From the NCBI GenBank assembly GCA_033855115.1, contig JAWVGJ010000098.1:1-64000 (forward strand): a stretch of DNA of 64,000 nt, in the 5' to 3' direction. Positions 32,152 through 39,795 of the stretch are shown here, piece after piece. The notes under the pieces were generated by a model. It made no database searches, was not told the origin of the DNA, and saw only the letters and a list, made by a program, of their open reading frames with translations. The position numbers were made by a program, and so were the translations under genes. The number at the start of each line of letters is the position of its first letter. Within the stretch, counting starts at the first letter, position 1. Origin of the DNA: CADCVQ01 sp033855115. GTDB lineage: Bacteria; Actinomycetota; Thermoleophilia; Solirubrobacterales; Solirubrobacteraceae.

Positions 32152-33045
32152 ATGAAGACGATGAGATGGCGCTGGCTGACCGTACTCGTGGCGGCCCTTG
32201 CGCTCGGAGCGTGCGGCGAGGAGAAGAAGAGCGCCACGGCCACCGCGACGACCGCCGCGCCCGCTGCGGCGGCGCGCCAGTTCGCCGCCGGCACGACGAT
32301 GGCCAAGCTCCAGAAGGAGAAGAAGATCACGATCGGCGTCAAGTTCGACGTGCCGCCGTTCGGCTTCAAGAATCCGAACACCGGTGACGTCGAGGGCTTC
32401 GACATCGACATCGCAAAGGCGATCGCCGACGAGCTCGGCGTCACGCCGAAGTACATCGAGGCGCTGTCGGACAACCGCATCCAGTTCCTCAAGGACGGAA
32501 CGGCCGACCTGATCCTCTCCACGATGACGATCAACGCCGAGCGCGATCAGGAGATCGACTTCTCCGAGCCGTACTTCATCGCGAAGGGCCGGATCCTCGT
32601 CAAGAACGATTCGGGCATCAAGGGCGTCGCCGACCTGGCCGGCAAGAAGGTCTGCACGGCCCTCGGATCGACCTATGAGGAGACGCTGAAGAAGCAGGCT
32701 CCGAAGGCCAAGCTCACGCTCGTGGACTCCTACTCGGAGTGCCTGGAATCGATCCAGAACGGCTCGGTCGACGCCGTCTCGACGGACGACGTGATCCTCA
32801 CGGGCATGATCATCCAGGACGACACGCTCAAGCTCGTCGGCGACGTGTTGACGACCGAGCCCTACGGCGCCGGCATCAAGCAGGGCGACAAGGAGTTCAA
32901 GGCGTTCGTCGACGAGGTCATCGCGAAGTTCAAGAGCGACGGGCGCTGGGCCGCCTCCTACAAGAAGTGGATCGGGCAGTACACCAAGGAGGACCAGAAG
33001 CCACCGACGATGACGCTCAAGGAGGCGCTCGCCCTCAGCAAGTGA
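32152..33045 (+). CDS. Polar amino-acid ABC transporter, substrate-binding lipoprotein
   Basis: The 297-residue periplasmic-type binding protein has a signal peptide with lipobox LALGAC and a low-complexity Ala/Thr stretch after it. The binding domain includes ITIGVKFDVPPFGFKNP (class 3 family start), FDIDIAKAIADELG, LKDGTADLILSTMTINAERD and IDFSEPYFIAKGRILVK, all standard for GluB/HisJ-like proteins. ATG 32152 has GAGGGAAG five to ten bases upstream. Its TGA overlaps the GTG of the next permease (GTGA). It is tethered to the outer face of the membrane by lipid and delivers the amino acid to the permeases. Confidence 0.92.
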   Translation: MKTMRWRWLTVLVAALALGACGEEKKSATATATTAAPAAAARQFAAGTTMAKLQKEKKITIGVKFDVPPFGFKNPNTGDVEGFDIDIAKAIADELGVTPKYIEALSDNRIQFLKDGTADLILSTMTINAERDQEIDFSEPYFIAKGRILVKNDSGIKGVADLAGKKVCTALGSTYEETLKKQAPKAKLTLVDSYSECLESIQNGSVDAVSTDDVILTGMIIQDDTLKLVGDVLTTEPYGAGIKQGDKEFKAFVDEVIAKFKSDGRWAASYKKWIGQYTKEDQKPPTMTLKEALALSK

Positions 33046-33704
33046 GCAAGCTGCTCGACCTCCTGACGCAGAACGCCGACGAGCTGGCGGGTGGCCTCTG
33101 GGTCACGTGCCGGCTCGTCGCAGGGGCGTTTGCGATCGCGCTCGTCGTCGGCACGTTCGTCGCGGCGTTGCGGATCGCGCCGTCGAAGTGGTTGCGGCGT
33201 CTCGGCGGCATCTACGTCGAGACGCTGCGCAACCTCCCGCTGCTCGTGCTGCTGTTCATCTCCTTCGCGGGGCTGCGCCGCGCGGGCGTGCCGATCGGCC
33301 CCTGGACTGCCGGGATCGCGTCGCTCGGGCTCTACACGGCCGCGTACGTCGCAGAGGTGCTGCGCTCCGGCGTGTTCTCCGTAAGCAAGGGCCAGGTCGA
33401 GGCATCGCTCTCGCTCGGCTTCAGCTACGCGCAGACCTTGCGCCGGATCGTCCTCCCGCAGGCCTTCCGCACGGTGCTCTCGCCACTGGGCTCGGTCACG
33501 ATCGCGATGATCAAGAACTCGGCGATCGTGGGCGTCTCGCTGCTCGCGCTGCCCGACCTGCTCAAGGAGGTGCGGATCATCGCGGCGAGGACCTTCGAGA
33601 CCACCGAGGCGTTCTTCTGGGCGGCGGTCGGCTACCTGCTGCTGACGGGCGCGGCGACCGTGGTCTTCCGGTTGCTCGAGCGCAAGTTCGCGATCCGCCG
33701 GTAG
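33042..33704 (+). CDS. Polar amino-acid ABC transporter permease 1
   Basis: The 220-residue permease has about five membrane helices and the EAA loop region EASLSLGFSYAQTLRRIVLPQAFR, which docks on the ATPase. The N-terminal half shows YVETLRNLPLLVLLF, a motif of HisM/GlnP-type permeases. GTG 33042 overlaps the stop of the binding protein gene. Two bases separate it from the second permease. Together the two permeases form the channel. Confidence 0.9.
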   Translation: MSKLLDLLTQNADELAGGLWVTCRLVAGAFAIALVVGTFVAALRIAPSKWLRRLGGIYVETLRNLPLLVLLFISFAGLRRAGVPIGPWTAGIASLGLYTAAYVAEVLRSGVFSVSKGQVEASLSLGFSYAQTLRRIVLPQAFRTVLSPLGSVTIAMIKNSAIVGVSLLALPDLLKEVRIIAARTFETTEAFFWAAVGYLLLTGAATVVFRLLERKFAIRR

Positions 33705-33706
33705 TT

Positions 33707-34522
33707 ATGGGCTATCTCTTCGATCCCGACAACTGGGAATGGCTGGTCACCGGCAACAGAGCCCGCTTCCTGTTCGAGGGCTTCCTCGTGAACGTGCAGA
33801 TCGCGCTGATCGCGATGGTGTTCGCGCTCGTCGTCGGGCTCGGTCTCTCGCTCGCCCGTTTGTCGCGCAACCGCGTGGTACGCACGGTGACCGGCGTCTG
33901 GATCGACGTCTGGCGCAACCTGCCGCTGATCTTCGTGATCCTCTACCTGGCGCTCGCACTCCCGGAAACGTGGCGCGACGCCTACGAGAACGCCGCCCCC
34001 GAGTTCCTGCCCGACGCGCTTCGGACGGGCCGCGTGTTCGCCGCTCTGCTCGCGCTCGTGCTCTACAACTCAGCCGTCCTCGCCGAGATCATGCGGGCCG
34101 GCATCCTGTCGCTGGACCGTGGTCAGGGCGAGGCGGCGACAGCGCTCGGCATGAGCTACTGGCAGCGGATGCGCCTCGTGATCCTGCCGCAGGGCCTGCG
34201 GCGGATGGTGCCCGCCACCGTGTCTCAGCTCATCACGCTGAACAAGGACACGACGCTCGTGAGCATCATCGCGATCGAGGAGGTCATGCGCCACGGCCGG
34301 GTCGTCACCGGCGTGAACTTCTTCGGCGGCGTGCAGGCGCCCGTGCTGCAGGTGTTCATCTTCATCGGTCTGATGTTCCTCGCCACGAACCTGGCGCTGT
34401 CGCGCCTGTCGCGACGGCTGGAAGTCCGCGAGCGGCGCCGCAGCGGGACGACGGTGAAGCCGATCAGCGGAGCCGAGGACCAGCTCGCGGTCGCGCAGGT
34501 CGACCCGGGCCGTTCAAGCTAA
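33707..34522 (+). CDS. Polar amino-acid ABC transporter permease 2
   Basis: The 271-residue permease has the same family signatures: IDVWRNLPLIFVILYLALALP and the EAA-type segment GEAATALGMSYWQRMRLVILPQGLRR. It is longer than permease 1 because of extra residues in the first periplasmic loop (about 80-100) and an extended C-terminal cytoplasmic tail ending in SGAEDQLAVAQ. ATG 33707 follows the previous stop after 2 bases. Its end overlaps the converging gene by 4 bases. The heterodimer of two different permeases is typical of glutamate importers. Confidence 0.9.
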   Translation: MGYLFDPDNWEWLVTGNRARFLFEGFLVNVQIALIAMVFALVVGLGLSLARLSRNRVVRTVTGVWIDVWRNLPLIFVILYLALALPETWRDAYENAAPEFLPDALRTGRVFAALLALVLYNSAVLAEIMRAGILSLDRGQGEAATALGMSYWQRMRLVILPQGLRRMVPATVSQLITLNKDTTLVSIIAIEEVMRHGRVVTGVNFFGGVQAPVLQVFIFIGLMFLATNLALSRLSRRLEVRERRRSGTTVKPISGAEDQLAVAQVDPGRSS

Positions 34523-35952
34523 TCCGCGAGCACTCCGAGCAACCCGCGTGCTCGCGTCGACACGGTCACGTGGATCGCTCCGGGCTCGCGAACCCACGCG
34601 ATCAGGTCCAGCGATTGCAGCCGCCCGAGCATGAACTCGAACGCGAGTGCCTGCGAGCGCGAGCGGTAGCTGCGCAGGATGTCGAAGGCGTAGCCGGTCG
34701 TGTGCAGCGAGTAGTTCGGCGTCGCCTCGCGGTTGCGGGCCAGCAGCACGCGCTGGTAGCGCTGGTCGCGCACGGTGCTCGTCAGCACGAGCGGCGACTG
34801 CCCGGAGATGTCCTTCGTTCCCTCCGCCAGCACGGCGAGCAGCGCGAGCGCCTCCGGCCGCAGACCGCGATAGAGCAGGCTCGAGCGCCCCAGCCGGCGC
34901 GCGAGCTCGCCCATCTGCCCATCGATTCGCACGCCGTGACCCTTCAGCAGCGGGCTCGGCAGCGGGACGATCTTGCGCTCGAGATAGGCGGCCCGCAGCT
35001 GCGTGGGGGTTTCGAAGCGCTCCGTCTCGGCCTGCGGGTGCAGCACCTCCTCGGCGGAGTTCTTCGCGTTCTGCAGCTCCGAGATCCGATCCAGCTGCTC
35101 CGGATCGGAGCGGTACAGGCGCATGATCTCTCGCGCCGCCAGGACGCGCCACAGGTACGTCGACGAGTCGTCGCCGAGCGAGGCGAGCTTCTGCCACGCC
35201 TGCCCGTGGCGCAGCGGAGTCGAGTCGAAGTACAGCTGCGCGTAGGGAATGTCGTTCTCCCCGTATAGGCGCATCGCGGTCTGCAGGTTGCCGATGCCCA
35301 TGTGGTAGCTCACGACCGCGAGGTCCTCGCGCCTGAGCGCCTTGCGCGCGATCAGCAGGTAGCGCGCCGACGCGGCCAGAGCCTTGGCCGGGTCGAAGCG
35401 CTCGTCCACCCGCGCGCGGCGTACCAGCAACCGCTGCACCAGAGCGCCGTCTCCGCGACGAAGCGCCCGCCGCAGCGAGCGCCCGATCCGCCTCGCGGCG
35501 GCTGGGTCGACCTTCATGCCCAGCAGGCTGCGACCGGTCTCGGCGAGGATCTGGGTCAGACCGACGGCCCCTTCCAACCGCGGGTCCGCGACCGCATCCG
35601 GACGCCCGGCGCTCTCCAGCAGGACGATCGCCTCGAGCATGTCGGGCTCGATCCCGGCGGGCTTTGCGACGGACTCGACGAGGGGGCGGTAGCGCGCCGT
35701 TCGCTCAGCGCTGGCGCGTGCGCCGCCGGGGCTCTTGGCGTAGATCACATGCGCGTTGCCCTGCATCGCGGCGTCCTCGAGATCGCTCTGGCGCGACGGC
35801 GAGTAGGAGAGCGGGTCGGCGCCGTCGCCGCCGGACGCCGGTGCGAGGTCCGCGCGCCGTCCCGCCTGATCCCCGAACAGGGCGACGACGGCGACAACGG
35901 CAAGAACGACGACGGCGAGCAGCGCCAGCGCGCGGCGAACGAGAGACGACAC
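34519..35952 (-). CDS. Lytic transglycosylase-like/DUF5715 cell-wall protein
   Basis: The 477-residue protein has one N-terminal membrane helix (LALLAVVVLAVVAVVALF), then a transglycosylase SLT-like domain: DMLEAIVLLESAGRPDAV with the catalytic Glu in LLESAG, VGLTQILAETG, and SYHMGIGNLQ. The C-terminal part contains ATPNYSLHTTGYAFDIL (SxHxxGxAxD, the zinc-binding motif of M15-like peptidases) matching DUF5715. A single exported protein may therefore cut glycan strands and stem peptides. GTG 35952 is chosen as the start just before the membrane helix; the frame stays open to 36132 across the upstream promoter region. It converges on the permease gene by 4 bases and is divergent from the DNA methyltransferase. 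Confidence 0.75.
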   Translation of the reverse strand: MSSLVRRALALLAVVVLAVVAVVALFGDQAGRRADLAPASGGDGADPLSYSPSRQSDLEDAAMQGNAHVIYAKSPGGARASAERTARYRPLVESVAKPAGIEPDMLEAIVLLESAGRPDAVADPRLEGAVGLTQILAETGRSLLGMKVDPAAARRIGRSLRRALRRGDGALVQRLLVRRARVDERFDPAKALAASARYLLIARKALRREDLAVVSYHMGIGNLQTAMRLYGENDIPYAQLYFDSTPLRHGQAWQKLASLGDDSSTYLWRVLAAREIMRLYRSDPEQLDRISELQNAKNSAEEVLHPQAETERFETPTQLRAAYLERKIVPLPSPLLKGHGVRIDGQMGELARRLGRSSLLYRGLRPEALALLAVLAEGTKDISGQSPLVLTSTVRDQRYQRVLLARNREATPNYSLHTTGYAFDILRSYRSRSQALAFEFMLGRLQSLDLIAWVREPGAIHVTVSTRARGLLGVLAD

Positions 35953-36025
35953 CCCTTCTAGGCTTGCAAACGCAGCCGACGCTGCGCCGCGCCCCCGACC
36001 GGCGCGGGCCGTACGCTCACCCGCG

Positions 36026-36844
36026 ATGCGCATCCAGACTGCCGGCGACCCGGTCGCGCTCGACGACGACCTGCTGATCTCAGGCGACAACCTCGAGGCG
36101 ATGAAGGCGCTCCCGGACGCGTGCTTCGACATGGCCTACCTCGACCCGCCGTTCAACACCGGCGTCGAGCGCCGCCGCGGCGCGCTCGGCTACGCGGACG
36201 CGTTTGAGGACTACGTCGCGTTCCTTGCCCCACGCCTGCAGCGCACGCGCGAGCTGCTCGCCCCGCACGGCACGCTGTACCTGCATCTCGACTACCGCGA
36301 GGCGCATCGGGCAAAGCTTGCGCTCGACGAGCTGTTCGGTCCCGAATGCTTCCTCAACGAGCTCATCTGGATCTACGACTACGGCGGGCGCCCGAAGCGC
36401 CGCTGGCCCGCCAAGCACGACACGATCCTCGTCTATGTCCGCGATCGCGACCGCTACCACTTCGACGACGACGAGGTCGATCGCGAGCCGTACATGGCGC
36501 CGGGGCTCGTAGGTCCGGAGAAGGCGGCTCGCGGCAAGCGTCCGAGCGACTGCTGGTGGCACACGATCGTGCCGACGAACTCGCGCGAGAAGACCGGCTA
36601 CCCGACGCAGAAGCCGGAGGGCATCGTGCGGCGGATGGTCGCCGCGTCGTCGCGGCCCGGCGGCTGGTGCCTGGATCCGTTCGCCGGCTCGGGCACCCTG
36701 GGCGTGGTCTGTCGCGCTACCGGCCGGCGCTTCGTGCTGATCGACGTCAACCCTGCCGCGATCTGTGTGAGCGGCGAGCGGCTCGGGTCCGGGTCAATCC
36801 CACGCCTCGACCTCGACGTGGCGGGCGATCAGCCCGTCGCGTAG
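36026..36844 (+). CDS. Solitary DNA methyltransferase (N4/N6, beta-class)
   Basis: The 272-residue protein has the catalytic motif IV MAYLDPPFNTG (DPPF) near residues 38-47, HGTLYLHLDYRE, and motif I LDPFAGSGTLG near residue 220. Because DPPF precedes FAGSGT, it is a beta-class amino-methyltransferase, methylating adenine N6 or cytosine N4. The segment ELIWIYDYGGRPKRRWPAKHDTILVY resembles type III Mod and orphan enzymes. No restriction gene, specificity subunit or resolvase adjoins it. ATG 36026 with TACGCT 8 bases upstream suggests leaderless expression. A 51-base overlap with the converging SnoaL-like gene exists at its end. The recognition site is unknown. Confidence 0.85.
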   Translation: MRIQTAGDPVALDDDLLISGDNLEAMKALPDACFDMAYLDPPFNTGVERRRGALGYADAFEDYVAFLAPRLQRTRELLAPHGTLYLHLDYREAHRAKLALDELFGPECFLNELIWIYDYGGRPKRRWPAKHDTILVYVRDRDRYHFDDDEVDREPYMAPGLVGPEKAARGKRPSDCWWHTIVPTNSREKTGYPTQKPEGIVRRMVAASSRPGGWCLDPFAGSGTLGVVCRATGRRFVLIDVNPAAICVSGERLGSGSIPRLDLDVAGDQPVA

Positions 36845-37141
36845 GTGCGCGATGACGTGCTCGATGATGCGATCGCCGTTGTCGAACGTCACCATGCACG
36901 CGAACGCGATTCGTTGCTCGCCGATCACCTCGTCGGACAGCTCGAGCGTCAGCGGTAGCGCGGCGACGCGCTCGAGGAAGGCGCCGATCTCAGCGCGGCC
37001 GGACATGACGTTCGGAGCGCGCGGCGGATCGGTGTGGCGATACTCGACCCACTCGGCGTCGTCGGTGTAGTACTCCAGCCAGCGCGCGACGTCCTTGGCC
37101 TCGAACGCGGCGCGGTAGTCAGCGAAGTCAAAGCTGCCCAT
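36794..37141 (-). CDS. SnoaL-like (NTF2-like) small protein
   Basis: The 115-residue protein has the NTF2/SnoaL fold pattern: FADYRAAFEAKDVARWLEYYTDDAEWVEYRHTDPPRAP, a region for a cavity, then IGAFLERVAAL and IIEHVIAHLRDGLIARHVEVEAWD. Members are isomerases, hydrolases or binding proteins; the catalytic Asp/His set cannot be assigned here. ATG 37141 lies head to head with the antitoxin gene 22 bases away. It overlaps the DNA methyltransferase end by 51 bases on the opposite strand. Fold assignment good, function unknown. Confidence 0.75.
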   Translation of the reverse strand: MGSFDFADYRAAFEAKDVARWLEYYTDDAEWVEYRHTDPPRAPNVMSGRAEIGAFLERVAALPLTLELSDEVIGEQRIAFACMVTFDNGDRIIEHVIAHLRDGLIARHVEVEAWD

Positions 37142-37163
37142 CCCAGGCTGGTACCTTAACGGG

Positions 37164-37397
37164 ATGAGCAAGCAGATCGCAATCCGGCTGCCCGACGACA
37201 TCATCGAGTTCGTCGACGCGCTGATCAGCGAAGGGACGGCCAAGAGCCGAGCCGTCGTGGTGACACGTGCTCTGGAACGCGAGCGGCGGCGCGCGGTTGC
37301 AGAGCGGGACGTAGCCATCCTGGCGCGGGCAGGCGACGACAGCGATATGGACGCCCTTGCCGGACACGCCGCTCGCACTCCGCTCGATCTCGAGTAG
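37164..37397 (+). CDS. Ribbon-helix-helix antitoxin
   Basis: The 77-residue protein begins KQIAIRLPDDIIEFVDALIS, a ribbon-helix-helix DNA-binding motif (CopG/MazE-like), followed by SRAVVVTRALERERRR and a toxin-binding acidic tail. It is the antitoxin of the adjacent MazF-type toxin, with stop and start overlapping (TAGTG). It would bind the promoter and repress the pair. ATG 37164; TACCTT lies 6 bases before it. Confidence 0.85.
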   Translation: MSKQIAIRLPDDIIEFVDALISEGTAKSRAVVVTRALERERRRAVAERDVAILARAGDDSDMDALAGHAARTPLDLE

Positions 37398-37696
37398 TGC
37401 GCCCCATCCACACCGCCCAGCTGGACAAGCCCCGGCCTGTTCTCGTGCTGACCCGTGAGCTCGTGCGGCCGTACATGACGCGCGTGACAGTGGCACCGAT
37501 CACGACAACCGCCCGTGGCCTGTCCACCGAGCTTCCCGTCGGCCCGGCCAACGGCCTGGACGCTCAGTGCGTGGTCAGCTGCGACAACATCGTGACCGTC
37601 CCCGCACGCGCGCTCGGGCGCCAGCTCGGTGTGCTTCTTCCGGGGCAAGAGGACGCACTCACCGCTGCTCTACACGCTGCGTTCGACCTTGAGTGA
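37397..37696 (+). CDS. MazF/PemK-type endoribonuclease toxin
   Basis: The 99-residue protein matches short actinobacterial MazF toxins: RPIHTAQLDKPRPVLVLTREL, VAPITTTARGLSTELPVG, GLDAQCVVSCDNI and a C-terminal LTAALHAAFDLE. In the family, the Arg of the first loop and the Thr of ITTTARG help RNA cleavage. It cuts mRNA at short sequences when the antitoxin is degraded. Start GTG 37397 inside the antitoxin stop. The pair sits at the border of an accessory region, a common place for toxin-antitoxin loci. Confidence 0.87.
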   Translation: MRPIHTAQLDKPRPVLVLTRELVRPYMTRVTVAPITTTARGLSTELPVGPANGLDAQCVVSCDNIVTVPARALGRQLGVLLPGQEDALTAALHAAFDLE

Positions 37697-37959
37697 GCCT
37701 GGATCGCGGTCGGCACCGATTCGCATCACCCACAAATGCCGCGGCCCGCACCGTCTGAGAGGCTATGGCGACTGTTGCGGCAGTCATGGGCCTGCCGCAC
37801 GTCCGCTGGCCCAGAGGAGGGACGAGTACGTTGCGTCCGACGGGATGCCGTTCTCCAACCTGCCGCGGGTGCCACGTAGGATCTCGCCGGGATGGCGAAG
37901 GACCGTATCCCGATCCCCCCACCGCAACCGCCGCGTCTGCGGCCGGCAGGGTGATTGCC

Positions 37960-38208
37960 ATGAGCGCCGGAGACATGCGCATATACCTCGGCCAGTTGAT
38001 GGCCGAGCGCCTCGAAGCCACCGAGGCGGGACTCGGCGAGAACGTCCTCTACATGAGCGAGCTCGAGGACGACCTCGCCGCCGCGCGGGACGCTTACGTC
38101 GGGCTCGCGGTAACGGAGATCGCGACGCTGTGGGGGGAGCTGTCGGGTCGGCAAGTCGGTTGGGTCGCACGTCGTTGTCAAGGCGGCGTCGTCGTTCGGG
38201 ACGGATAA
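37960..38208 (+). CDS. Small helical protein with YMxELExD and LTEIAT motifs (copy 1)
   Basis: I do not recognise this 82-residue family, but it has a relative in the same window (62566-62787). Shared stretches are YMSELEDDLAAARDAYVGLA versus YMAELERDIATHRAAYTGAA, then VTEIATLWGELSGRQ versus LTEIATFRGQLSGQL. It looks like a two-helix protein with heptad features. ATG 37960 is the best start; frame-matching homology begins near residue 12. It ends in a less conserved tail (WVARRCQGGVVVRDG), perhaps changed after a mutation. The 263 bases before it hold no supported gene. Confidence 0.6.
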   Translation: MSAGDMRIYLGQLMAERLEATEAGLGENVLYMSELEDDLAAARDAYVGLAVTEIATLWGELSGRQVGWVARRCQGGVVVRDG

Positions 38209-38385
38209 CCTGACCTCATCTATCGGCTCATCTTCAGGCTGATCCTGCGTCGCATCGATCCGGAGACGGCCCACACGCTGGCGACAGTCACGCTCGGTGT
38301 CCCGAGTCGGGTCCGGCTGGTCCGGGTCGTCCTTCGGCAGCTTCTTGGTCCACGCGACCCGGTTCTGTGCGTTCAAGCTCTTGGC

Positions 38386-39417
38386 ATGTCGTTCCCCAGC
38401 CCGCTGGGTGTGGCTGCGGGGATGGACAAGAACGCCACATGGTTCGAGGGCCTCGGCGCGATCGGCTTCGGCTTCGTCGAGATCGGCACCGTGACCGCTC
38501 ACGCACAGAACGGCAATGACAGGCCGCGCATCGAGCGGTTCATTGCAGACCGCGCCCTCCTCAACTGGATGGGGTTCCCCAACAAGGGGGCTGATGCGGC
38601 CGCTCGGCAGCTGACGGCTCGTTCAGGCGAGACAATCGTCGGCGTCAACATCGGAAAATCCAAACGCACACCGATCGAGCAGGCCGCCGAGGATTACCGC
38701 TATTCGATCGGCCGCCTCGCACGGCTGTCGGACTACGTCGTGTTGAACGTCAGCTCGCCCAACACCCCGGGGCTGCGGGATATGCAGACTGCCGAGCGCC
38801 TGCGCCAGCTCGTCGCTGATGTCAGAGCAGAGCTCCGCGCCGCAAACGTCGATATTCCGCTGCTGGTGAAGATCGCCCCCGACCTGTCCGACGAAGAGCT
38901 GGACGAGATCGCCGATGTCTCAATGGCCCTCGAACTCGACGGCCTGATCGCCGTCAACACCACGGTCGACCGCGGCACCATGGTCTCCAAGCACCTGGAT
39001 CCGGCGCAGCCGGCGGGTGTCTCTGGACCACCTCTGAGGCCTCGGGCGCTTGAAGTCCTTCGGCGACTGCGGGCGCGCGTCGGAGACAGCCTGGTGCTCG
39101 TGGCCGTTGGAGGCATCGAGACCGCGGATGACGCCTGGGAGCGCATTCTCGCTGGGGCCACGCTCGTCCAGGCCTACGCGGGCTTTGTGTACGGCGGGCC
39201 GCTGTGGCCGCACCGGGTTAATCGGGAGCTTGCCCGTCTTGTGTGCGCCAGCGGCGGTTCGTCCGTCCAGGAGATGGTCGGAGCGACCGCCGGGGGACAC
39301 GTTGGACCCACGAAAAAGCTCAACGCGGCGGCGCCTGTGTCTGAGCTCCCTCGACGTTACCTCGAGTCGCGGAGTTGCGATCAAGCCAGCAGCCGGAATA
39401 GCACAACAGCTCGATGA
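38386..39417 (+). CDS. pyrD: Class 2 dihydroorotate dehydrogenase, 5' end abnormal
   Basis: The body is class 2 PyrD: PSPLGVAAGMDKNATWFEG, VEIGTVTAHAQNGNDRPR, NWMGFPNKGADAA, VGVNIGKSKRTP, NVSSPNTPGLRDM with the catalytic serine, VKIAPDLSDEE and VAVGGIETADDA. It oxidises dihydroorotate with FMN and quinone at the membrane. The usual N-terminal membrane segment is still encoded in the same frame upstream (38218-38300: LIYRLIFRLILRRIDPETAH), but a TAA at 38206-38208 ends the frame and no ATG, GTG or TTG lies between. ATG 38386 is the first standard start, giving a protein without its membrane helices and with a longer C-terminal tail than usual. CTG at 38239 is a possible start. It may be a degenerate second copy or an initiation oddity. 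Confidence 0.75.
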   Translation: MSFPSPLGVAAGMDKNATWFEGLGAIGFGFVEIGTVTAHAQNGNDRPRIERFIADRALLNWMGFPNKGADAAARQLTARSGETIVGVNIGKSKRTPIEQAAEDYRYSIGRLARLSDYVVLNVSSPNTPGLRDMQTAERLRQLVADVRAELRAANVDIPLLVKIAPDLSDEELDEIADVSMALELDGLIAVNTTVDRGTMVSKHLDPAQPAGVSGPPLRPRALEVLRRLRARVGDSLVLVAVGGIETADDAWERILAGATLVQAYAGFVYGGPLWPHRVNRELARLVCASGGSSVQEMVGATAGGHVGPTKKLNAAAPVSELPRRYLESRSCDQASSRNSTTAR

Positions 39418-39795
39418 TCAGGCAGCGCTGCTCTCCCCTTACGGGAGCGGGCAGGAGTGCATCGCCAGCATCATCCGCTCAACGTTGAACACACAGGTTT
39501 CTGCGTAACACGCAGCTGGCGACGCACCAGCTTTATGTAAGCCGCAGCCTCCTCAGGTTCTCGCGCCATGGGATTAGCGGCCGGCGAAATACGCACCTAG
39601 ACAGCGTCATGTTAACCATCACGTAGCAAATGGCACCAAGTGCCGGCGTCCCCGAGCGCTGGAGGACAAGTAGTCGGGGTGCTTGCCAACGGGGCGTTGC
39701 CCGCCTCTTGACATGAGCCGCTACGCTCATGTAATCCAATTGGATGGGCGCGAGGCTCGTCGAGATTCGCTGCTTAGCCGGTGTGGAGGCCCGTT
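39418..39795. other. Intergenic region with a promoter, no gene seen
   Basis: These 378 bases have lower GC than their surroundings and contain no convincing coding sequence. A strong promoter for the next gene lies at 39708-39735, and GGAGG at 39785-39789 is the ribosome site for the GTG at 39796. Confidence 0.5.
39708..39735 (+). promoter_or_regulatory. Sigma-70 type promoter with overlapping inverted repeat
   Basis: TTGACA (39708-39713) and TGTAAT (39730-39735) are separated by 16 bases, close to the consensus. CATGAG (39712-39717) and CTCATG (39726-39731) form an inverted repeat in the spacer, a possible repressor site. It drives the gene at 39796 with a leader of about 55 bases. Confidence 0.6.
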
